NCBI GenBank assembly: GCA_025024175.1 | Contig: QCXZ01000001.1 | Location: 36,574,942-36,638,941 of the forward strand | Direction: 5' to 3' | Length of the DNA: 64,000 bases | Source of the DNA: Rhyzopertha dominica | Taxonomy: Eukaryota; Arthropoda; Insecta; Coleoptera; Bostrichidae | Shown here: piece after piece, positions 46,201 through 54,800 of the stretch | Layout: every line of letters starts with the position of its first letter | Numbering within the stretch: position 1 is the stretch's first letter | Notes under the pieces: model-generated | Seen by the model: only the letters and a program-made list of their open reading frames with translations | Told to the model about the DNA's origin: nothing | Databases searched by the model: none | Position numbers and translations under genes: made by a program

Positions 46201-47756
46201 CTGAGGGCATCTGCCCTCCTATTCTCCTTTAAAACTGGACTGGTATAGAAAAAACATAACATCAGGAAAACTCATCAACTTTAATAAAATAATTAAAAAA
46301 TAAAAGAATTAAAAAACAGAATCAATAAAATATGTCATTCATCGTTCATTAAAAAAAATAGAAATTCTAAAAAACATATTAATAGAAAATGCATATCCAA
46401 TAAGCATGGTGAAACGACTTTTATTTAACACACCAAATCCTTTAGTAAATGAAAACTCGAGTAATGTTACTACAATCATACCTGCTGATAGAACTGCAAC
46501 ACAATATGTAACTTTACCCAATATCAAACATTTAACCCACAAAATAATTAATACTATGAAGGGAGAAAATATTAAAATTGCTATTAAAATATAAACACTA
46601 TTAGGACACTATATACTAAATTAAAAGATCCTACACCAATCCAACTACAGTCAAATGTAGTGTATAACATTACGTGCCAAGATTGTGATTCTTCATATAT
46701 TGGTCCAACCTCTCAGTGGCTAAAAAGTCGTATACCATTGCATAAGAGTGATATAAACAAAAAAATTAAAGAGATGTGCTCTTGCGGTGCATGCTAATGA
46801 CTTACAACATAATATAGATTTTGCTAATGTGGAAATTATTTGTAGAGAACCTAAATACAAAAAGCGTTTAATAAAAGAAATGATACACATTAAGAACCAA
46901 GAACATCCTATTAATAAAAAGTCTCATACAGAACAACTTAGTGCGATCTATATTTATCTCTTAAGTTTATCAAAGAATGAATTCTATGATGGCCCATTAA
47001 ATTAATAGTATTATTTAGTAATAATTGGATTGAACATTTAAAACTTCATTGATTGATTAGTTTATGTTTTGATATGAATTTTCGAATAATATCTGAAACT
47101 TGAAACGCTGAGGAGTGTTATAACGGTAGCATACCTTCCAGTGATATAACGTAAATGGCTATGCGGCAACTAGCTGTATCGCTTTTACTCCGAAGGGTTG
47201 TGATCCAAAATACCCCGCCAGATATGCCATCCGGCTAGGTCGTTTCATTTTCTATGTCCGCGGGTGTACACTCTTTAACTATACAACTCATAAGTAAAAT
47301 TAATGAAACTACCAAATAAAACTAAGAAATAAGTCGTGCACGCAGAGAACAAAATCGCAATCACAATAGCTAACGCCACGGGCCACGCTATGTAAACAAA
47401 ACAATGCTACGGGCATAGAATAACATGTGGCAACGGCGGTCTGGGAGTGGGAGCTTTGTTTAAGTGCTGTGTAACTGATGACAGTTGATTGACGACAGAC
47501 ATTCTCCGTATTAAATTAGCCATTTAATTGATATTTATAGAACATTCCAAGAACAAGTCAAACTGATTTTAGTATTTCAATACTGCTACATCAAATTGTT
47601 TCGCATTTACCCTATTTTTAAGTGAAACTGTTGCACAAGATGTCATTATTTAAAGTAAGCGCCAAAAGTTTTACGTTCTCGTGGACAATATGGCAGCCCC
47701 CTTGTTTACTAGCATTCGCGCAGATCCATGAGCGTTCTCCCCACTCTAGTTCTCTG

Positions 47757-47951
47757 AATAATTGGCGCATATGCCGAACGTGTTGCCAACAAAAACACAA
47801 GGATAAGAGATGGACACTGCATATAATAAGCCAAAAATGGCCACAGTCACCAACTGATATCAATCACCAGTGGCGTACTAGCATGAATGGCGACAGTTCA
47901 TTTTTGGTAACACGTTCGTTATATCCACCAAATGTTAGTCTAAGTCAATAG
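47757..47951. other. 195-bp spacer between the inverted P-like copies
   Basis: Unique-looking DNA between the 5' ends of the two opposite copies. Its right edge (gtcaatag) resembles the complement of the outer left flank of copy 1 (ctatttgac). Confidence 0.6.
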
Positions 47952-48319
47952 CAGAGAACTAGAGTGGGGAGAACGCTCATGGATCTGCGCGAATGCTAGT
48001 AAACAAGGGGGCTGCCATATTGTCCACGAAAACGTCAAACTTTTGGCGCTTACTTGAAATAATGACATCTTGTGCAACAGTTTCTCTTAAAAATAGGATA
48101 AATGCGAACCAATTTGATGTAGCAGTGTTGAAATACTAAAATCAGTTTGATTTGTTCCTGGAATATCCTATAAATATCAATTAAATGGATAATTTAATAC
48201 GGAGAATGTCTGTCTTCAATCAACTGTCATCAGTTACACAACACTTAAACAAAGCTCCCAGATCGGCTTTGCCACATTTTATTCTATGCTCGCTTGCATG
48301 ACTTATTTGGTAGTTTCAT

Positions 48320-48469
48320 TGGGCCGGTTTCTCTTCTCTATTTTACGCTAAAATCAACTCTGTATTTAAACTCTAAGCCAATCACATACCTCAATTTAAG
48401 GTATTGTCATGGTTACAGGGTTAATTTTATCTAACATCAACTTTAGCAAAGAGAAGAGAAACCGGCCCA
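48320..48469. mobile_element. 150-bp MITE with GGGCCGG termini
   Basis: The ends tgggccggtttctcttctct and its reverse complement are perfect over 18 bp or more. The corresponding position in copy 1 (about 47295-47305) lacks the element, proving insertion. Diverged copies lie at about 49105-49190 and 51182-51290. It is non-coding. Confidence 0.85.
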
Positions 48470-48481
48470 ATAATTTTAGTT

Positions 48482-48550
48482 ATGACTTGTATAGTTAAAG
48501 AGTGTACATCAAATAAACGTTCGAAGTCGCAAGATTTCTCCCTGCATAAG
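48482..48550 (+). pseudogene. THAP-domain first exon fragment
   Basis: The ATG at 48482 opens MTCIVKECTSNKRSKSQDF followed by SLHK. This has the C-x4-C pair and the (F)S-x-HK block that start THAP zinc-coordinating DNA-binding domains. It stops at TAA 48551, where a GTAAAT could instead act as a splice donor. The C-x2-H half of the domain is absent from this 872-bp copy, so it is a remnant of the transposase of a full-length relative. Confidence 0.65.
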
Positions 48551-49285
48551 TAAATATTATAATCCTTAATAATTTTTTTTGCAGTAATTATTTGTTATAA
48601 TTACATATTTTTAAATAATATCTAGTTCCTTTTACACTGCAAAATAAATTTTTCATTTTTATAGGTGTACATAAAGTTTTTTTAGTTCAAAAAAAGTACT
48701 GCCATTTGACAACACTGTCTGATTTTTGACGTTTCTGTAGACAAAATGGCGACCATTACAGTGTCCCAGCTGAATTGAGATGCGCAGTCGGCCTATGCGT
48801 GTTCTCCCCACTATATTTCTCTGGGTCAAAAGCGAACGGTCTCCATTTTAACGGTGTCTGACAAGACAAGAAATATAAGATTTTGTCCGATACTCTGCAA
48901 TATTAAAAGGTTTTTCCCGATCAAAAGTATAGTGATGCAACATGGTTTAGTGTGCAGCTTATAAGCATGGAGGTTGGAATGAAAAAAAATCAGCGTCCTG
49001 AGGAAATTCAAGAATTCAGTGGCGTAGGTTAATGTTCTTTATTTTTGCTAGCTAGATACTCTTTCATACACATGCTAATACGCCACTATTGCGATCTAAA
49101 CTAGTCACATGCCGTACTTCAAGGTATCATGATTTCTAGTTTGATGAATTAGCTAATATCAACTTTAATACACAGGAGAATCCGGCCTAATATTATTAAA
49201 GTCAATATTAGCTAACATCAACCATAATAACGGCTCAAATTACAATAAGGCGCCAATTATTCGCTTACCAAGTTGATATTAACTA

Positions 49286-50343
49286 CACTGACCGGCATAT
49301 GAAATGCAACACCTGAAATGATGAACAATTTCAAACTGCAATAACTTTTGAAGGTTTTACTCGTTTTGAATGAGGTTTTTTTTTATTCAAAAGGTCTACC
49401 CTNTGCCAACATTTCTGTACTTGCCCTCCTCATTTTGGCGCTCTCAAATTTTAGCAGGAGNGAGTTAGGCTAATGCGTGCTTTCTTCTACCACTTTAAAA
49501 CTTNTTGTGAGGCGCACCAACAAAAAAAAATAAAAAAGGGAGCTTGTAGTCTCGTCTATTCTGAGCACTCCTGATTTTAGTGCGAGTGTCTATTGTTTTT
49601 CACACCTAACCTACAAGCTCTAAAAGACGATGCAACTATTTGGCATCATCATCAGAAATTAAAACAAGGCATGAAAAATGACAAAAACAATTCTGTGATG
49701 ATCTGCGAATGGAATGAAGAATGGAACCATATTCTCCAAAATGAAATACATAATGTGATTAGATGTATGCCTCGGAGGATAAAGGATTTAATTCAATCGA
49801 GTGGCGGAAATACTCGTTATTAATGTACTTGTTGGGTTTATGATTCTGATTTTGATTTTTACCTTGATACAATAAATTGTTGGCATAATTTCGTCTAATA
49901 TTTTGTTACATGTTGCTTATGACAGTTCAATTTGATTGCGGCGATTTCCATGGCTTGCTTTAATTTCTGGTGGTGATGCCAAAACAGCTGCGTTGTCTTT
50001 TAGGGCTTGTAACTTCAGTGTTAAAAACAATAGACCCTCACACTAAAATCAGGAGTGCTCAGAAAATACGATAGTACAAGCTCCTTTTTNTAAATATCTT
50101 TTTTTTGTTCGTGCACCCCAGAAAAAGTTTTAAAGTGGTGGCAGAAAGCACGCATTAGTCTAACTCAGCCATGCTAAGGTTTGAGAGCGCCAAAATGGGA
50201 AGTGCTAGTACAGAAATGTTGCCAAAGGGTAGACCTTTTCAATAAAAAAACACTTCATTCAAAACAAGTAAGACCTTCAAAAGCTATTGCAGTTTAAAAT
50301 TGGTCATCATTTCAGATGTTGCGTTTTTTTGTGCCGGTTAGTG
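49286..50343 (+). mobile_element. Tc1-type transposon with about 350-bp TIRs, internally deleted
   Basis: The ends cactgaccggcatatgaaat and the reverse complement of cactaaccggcacaaaaaaa are flanked by TA (49284-49285 and 50344-50345). The arms pair along about 340-360 bp (49286-49640 with 49985-50343). CACTGACCGGCA-type termini and a Tc1 transposase tail in the centre place it in the Tc1 group. At 1058 bp it lacks most of the transposase. Three Ns fall in the arms. Confidence 0.85.
49640..49823 (+). pseudogene. Tc1 transposase C-terminal remnant
   Basis: The frame ends EWNEEWNHILQNEIHNVIRC, then MPRRIKDLIQSSGGNTRY and a stop. This matches the end of Tc1 transposases (EW..IP...I.NLI.SMPRR...VI...GG.T.Y). 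The catalytic DDE part is deleted. Confidence 0.82.
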
Positions 50344-50345
50344 TA

Positions 50346-51821
50346 TTAACATAATGCCAATGTGGAGAATATGAACCAGTCGTACGTCTACTAAGACCAT
50401 GCAAACTTTAAGATGAGGGTATGAAATTTTGGACCTATAATACATGTTATATGCCTACTTAGGTACCTACCTAAAATTGTGTGAAATAAAAAATTGCTAA
50501 ATGTATGTTTAGTAACATCTACCTTATTAATAACTGCCAGTAATGCTAGCTTGTTCCTGAATTTTAACCGTAAGAAAATTTAAAAAAAAAATGATGAAAT
50601 AATATTATTATTTATATATTTATTATAGGAATGAGTACGCTGACATACTCATTTATATGAATTTTCCCTTATATTATTTCAGAATTATTGCAACAAATAA
50701 AGTATTGTCAAAATATCAATGTAACAGCGACATATCTATCACAGTTTTATTATTTATCACGGTTAGTTTGATTAAAAAAATGATTTAGTTAAGCAGTAAA
50801 AATGTGAATCCTAACATTAAACTGCAATTTCTCGGAAAGGGTCAATTATAGTATATTTTTTGTTTACAAGACTCAAAGATAAAAAAAACATATTTTGGAA
50901 AAAAATACTTGAACGTTTTAAAGTTAGGGGTTAAAATGTGGTGTAGTGCCCCCCTCGCCCCCAAAAACATTTATTAAACAAATATGTGCATCATTTTAAC
51001 GCCGTCTACTTCAAATAATAATAACCAAAATTTGATGAAATTATATCAACCTGTCTAAGATATTTTTGAAATACTGTTTCTCTTCCCGCATGTTTAAGAG
51101 TAAATATCTCAGTAGGCGGGCGTTATTTCAGAGAAAGATTCCGAGAGGTTGTCCACATAATGCGGGTCACCCTGTATATGGGTCGGTTCCTATTCTCTTT
51201 GTTAAAGTTGATGTTAGCTAAAGTCAACTCAGTAACCATGACATGGGGTATGTGATTGGTTTAGATTTTAAAAACAGTCGGTTTGAAACTTTAGTACATC
51301 ATAAGAATCAATTAGGTGAATACTTTTTTTTCGATCACCTTTTTGCACCCTCAAGTACCTATAGTTGCAGTTAATAGAGCTAAATAGTAACTACCTAAAT
51401 TATAATGCAAATTCACGATTAATGTGCATTTTGCATGACATGTTGAATATTTAATTTCCATTTGGATCAAATTGGAGGACCACGTTATCAGGTGATATAA
51501 GAATTATATTGGTGTTGTAAATATGAATAAAAAGAGCTTCACTTCTAGTCTGATTATCGAGCGCTTTCAGGGTTAACAACGCATGCCCAATTCATCTTTT
51601 GCGATATATACGCAGTACGTTGTAAGCAACAGTTTGTTGGTGTTTCGTGTTCTGTAATATAGTTACAGAACAGTCATAACGGGTTATTAATGATACCACA
51701 TTTGGACATTCCACTGATATCTTAATCTGTTAGCTACGTGCAGCCGGTATCATCTTTTTAGTTATGAATTTTTAATACTGGGTATTATTGCATTATTTTT
51801 ATTTGTGAATTGCGTTAAAAG
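50346..51821 (+). other. Intergenic DNA before the synaptotagmin gene
   Basis: AT-rich sequence with no supportable gene. At 51182-51290 it carries a diverged, reverse-oriented copy of the GGCCGG MITE (ggtcggttcctattctcttt ... gtatgtgattggttt). A cagggtgaccc-type TIR end occurs near 51165-51178. The promoter and 5' UTR of the synaptotagmin gene are probably within 51500-51821 but have no clear motif. Confidence 0.5.
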
Positions 51822-54800
51822 ATGATGGAGCTTAAAAATTCATCCTTGTATACGGTAATAGCATTTGGATTTTTGTCTTTCACAACCGCAATACTGTTGA
51901 TGATTTTACTTTATACCGCCTGTAATAGAAAATACAGACTAAATTGGTTTGAAAAGAATTTACTGGAATCATTAGACGCAAATGATAGCTCATGCAGGAG
52001 GTAAGATATGTAAACGAATCAACATATTATATTCCAAAATTTTTATTTCAGACTGAATGGCGAAAATGAGGACGCCTCAGATTTGGAAGGCGAACAATTT
52101 TGGGTTCCACCAAAAAACGCGAAAGCTCAGTCTGGTAACCAAGAAAGCAACGAAGGCAGCAATTCGCCTAGTAAGGATTGTTAATATCCATTAATTTTGG
52201 TTGTATGTTATATTAATCTTCATACGCAGAAGGTTCGGTTGATTCATCTCCAGCACTTCAGCCTGTTGCAGGAAATGATAATATCGTGGTACTGTCTACT
52301 ACAACCCCTGCCAGGCCAAAAATTGCATCTATGCAATCAGTTTTGGACCACACCAAAATCGATTCTGCTTTATATCAAACAGTAAGTACATTTCAGTAAA
52401 CTTATACAGGTGTAGTAAGCAATAAACATCTGTATCTCATAATAATTCCAATATTATTTATTTAGAATAACCATCTTTGGAAAGTAAATGGTGCATCCAT
52501 CGAAATTATCTTTGCCGGTAATTACCGAGGTGTCACAAAAGCCTGTAATACCTATTCGTAAATACATAAGGATTAACGGCAGAAAAAAAACTTATGACTA
52601 GACGACGATCGAAGGCTCCGATACGACGCATCCACCAACGTTTTTATAAAAAAATCGAGATTTCGAGTTGATAACGTTTGTCCGGTATAACGCGCCGGTA
52701 AAAATGCGGGGTGGATATTATAGTTTTTTTTTAATATTATCATTGTTATTTAAACTATCGGGATGAAACTTGGTATGTAGATGTAGTTTATTGATATATC
52801 TGTTGGTTGAAAATTTTCCAATTTTCCTCTAATACTTTGGAAAATATACCTGAAAACAGATAAAACTCTCCAAGTTTACACAACTGAACTTTGAAATTGA
52901 ATTTAATGCCGTTTTAAATTTCGATAGTTCCTAAAAAAGTAATTTTAATCTTTAAATAAAATTCTCCGAAACTGTCGGGAAAATGAAAATTTTTTACCGC
53001 CTTTTCTGTACCCGCTCGAATTATTTAATTTAACCATGCCTAAAATTTACATTTGCCGACCATATCGGAAAATTTTCTATAATGATTAAAATTACCTACT
53101 ACATCAATAACTATCGATATTCAAAACGCCATGTAAATTCAGTTTCAAATTTTAGTTATGTACATTTGACACTTTTACCGATTTTCCGGTATATTTTTCA
53201 AAGCAATAGAGAAAAATAATATATAGCATAACAAACTACACCTACATACCAAGTTTCATCCCGATATCTCATAAATACATATAAAATAACACATAAAATA
53301 ATAGAAAAAAAACAACGAAAATTTACCCGGAATTTTAACAGAGCGTTATACCGAACTTGCAAAATGTCCATAAAATCCGACCTCGCAACTTTTAACACGA
53401 AAATATAAATTTTTATTTTAAATTGGCATGAAACATTCAATCCGGAACCGGACTTCCGAAGCGATCGAATTTAGCACGACTAGACGCGCCAGGGTATCCG
53501 GAATGCAACGGCGAAAACCGCAAGTCCCTATCTACGAATAACTCCAGTAAGGATACCGAACAAACGATGCGGTATACAGTCCCTGTTTTTACCGGCGAAT
53601 TTAAGTTCTTATGGATGACCATAGGTGGCGCCACATGTTAAAAGTATAATTTTTTAATAACATGCAAATTGTCCTCATAGGTACAAAATTACCGTACAAT
53701 AAGAACATCACGTATTTTAATATAACAATTAAGAAGCTATGTACTGCGACACATTTATTTGTTTGTTTGCTCTAAGCCACCTTAAATTTCGTCATATCGA
53801 ATGTTAAACCATGAATTTAACGAAACTGAAACGAAAATAACTTCAAAAACATTCAGAAGATAAATACAACTTATGATGTAGCACTTAATTTTAAAACAAA
53901 AAATGAGCTATATCGTGTTGTAACTGCTCAGAGAACATTGGAAGCTTGTATTAAATATTGCTGTCATGTCCTCCTATTTAGGGTTACCAATTAACCGCAT
54001 ATATGACGAGTACGAGGCGGAACCAATGAGGGAACAAAAGCAAGATGTTTACGAAAAGGCGAGTAGATTTTAAAGAGGAACGAATTCTGAAACGTTATGG
54101 AACTATAGATAAATCAAGAGCTCTTAGCCGCTAACACTGTTAATCGTTGGTTTTAGAGCCAGACATTTTTATAGTTGAATTATAAAAGCTCGAAGCAGAA
54201 AAATCATGGGAAGATACGACTGAATTTAAATACTGCGAATTCCAGGCATGGAACCATTTAATTTACGTTTTTTGAGAGTAAACCACCGTTATGTACATCC
54301 TAAAAAAGCGGGACAAATAGCATTGCCAGCGTTGTAATAATTAAATGCAAATGATGTGGGGCACGACTTGGTTTGCAAAAGTATACTTACTGTATGTGCT
54401 TCTCTTTTATTAACCGTTAACCTCTATTATTAGTTTTAACAAAAGTCCTCATTCAGTACTTTAACGGAAAATTGTAACTAATGTTGTTTCCTTCGGGTTT
54501 AAGTTATTAAAACTAAATCACCACATATTTCTGGGTTATAAACAGTGTTTTTATTAAACGATTATTTTTGAGGATACGATTAGGTATGAACGGAATATAT
54601 ACTGCTTTAATAAACTGGTGAATTTTGTGTTGAATCATATTAATTTAAAAGCGCCCACAGTAAAATTCTTAAAATATGGCTCATCGCTCTATTGGCAGCA
54701 AGCTGCTCGACCCCCATAAATTCCTTCATAATTTAATCCCAAATATCTCCAGTAGGTACTGTATTCCTGTTTTACTCTGAATACGATTACAAAAAAAAGC

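Larger units (their letters stand above)
45876..46229 (-). mobile_element. 354-bp hammerhead-carrying insertion in Penelope RT
   Basis: TAAAACTGGACTG occurs immediately before (45863-45875) and after (46230-46242) this block. Joining the flanks restores the RT reading (IKLDWYRKN), so this is a retro-insertion with a 13-bp target duplication. The insert is GC-rich compared with its surroundings. It has two interleaved inverted-repeat pairs: 45948-45977 with 46146-46176, and 46006-46043 with 46199-46236. It contains one complete and one half hammerhead motif and has no coding capacity. Confidence 0.8.
45650..47005 (+). mobile_element. Degenerate Penelope-like retroelement (RT and GIY-YIG)
   Basis: The plus strand encodes a reverse-transcriptase palm fragment with the catalytic FVDD box (KKFVDDLIVSLP) followed by VELETDNKVSFLDTKV, the usual Penelope spacing to the FLD motif. 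After the 354-bp insertion the frame resumes (DWYRKNITSGKLINFN). It then runs, with stops, through YVTLPNIKHLTHKI to a GIY-YIG endonuclease (VVYNITCQDCDSSYIG, then KSRIPLHKSDI and HPINKKSHTEQLS). RT linked to C-terminal GIY-YIG is diagnostic of Penelope-like elements. The 5' half is missing, and several stops and frameshifts make it inactive. Confidence 0.85.
41861..47264. mobile_element. 5.4-kb TIR element with 6-bp TSD, carrying satellite and Penelope remains
   Basis: It is bounded by cccgcggacatagaaaatga at the left and the reverse complement of the same sequence at the right, each flanked by TGTACA (41855-41860 and 47265-47270). The unoccupied site, agtgtacatcaaataaacg, exists once in P-like copy 2 at about 48501-48519, which shows directly that this block was inserted. 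The interior holds unclassified DNA (41900-42995), the inverted-repeat-bounded satellite, the Penelope-like element and about 250 bp of unknown sequence (47010-47260). I recognise no transposase of its own; the 107-codon minus-strand frame at 42155-42478 matches nothing I know. The superfamily is unknown. Confidence 0.75.
36001..47756 (-). mobile_element. P-element-like (THAP) transposon copy 1, split by nested insertions
   Basis: Read on the minus strand it starts at 47756 with cagagaactagagtggggag and ends at 36001 with the complement of cagagaaatatagtggggag. These are the same termini as copy 2 (47952-48823). Removing the Gypsy element and the 5.4-kb TIR element leaves about 850 bp collinear with copy 2 in opposite orientation. 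The minus-strand ATG at 47291 opens MSCIVKECT, the start of a THAP zinc finger (C-x4-C), and the frame is cut by the insertion at TGTACA. THAP domains and 8-bp duplications are known from the P superfamily. It is non-autonomous. The outer flanks do not form a clean duplication. Confidence 0.7.
47952..48823 (+). mobile_element. P-element-like (THAP) transposon copy 2, non-autonomous
   Basis: An 872-bp element with termini cagagaactagagtggggag and the complement of cagagaaatatagtggggag. Possible 8-bp duplication with one mismatch: gtcaatag before, gtcaaaag after (one base offset). It has about 530 bp of leader, a THAP-coding start at 48482, then a 3' region ending in the TIR. A 150-bp GGCCGG-type MITE sits inside (48320-48469). 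It is collinear in opposite orientation with the remains of copy 1. Confidence 0.75.

Noticed and set aside
41861..47264. Polinton/Maverick identity for the 6-bp TSD element
   Set aside because: No protein-primed polymerase, retroviral-like integrase, ATPase or capsid gene is visible, and the size is far below 15-20 kb. Only the TSD length agrees.
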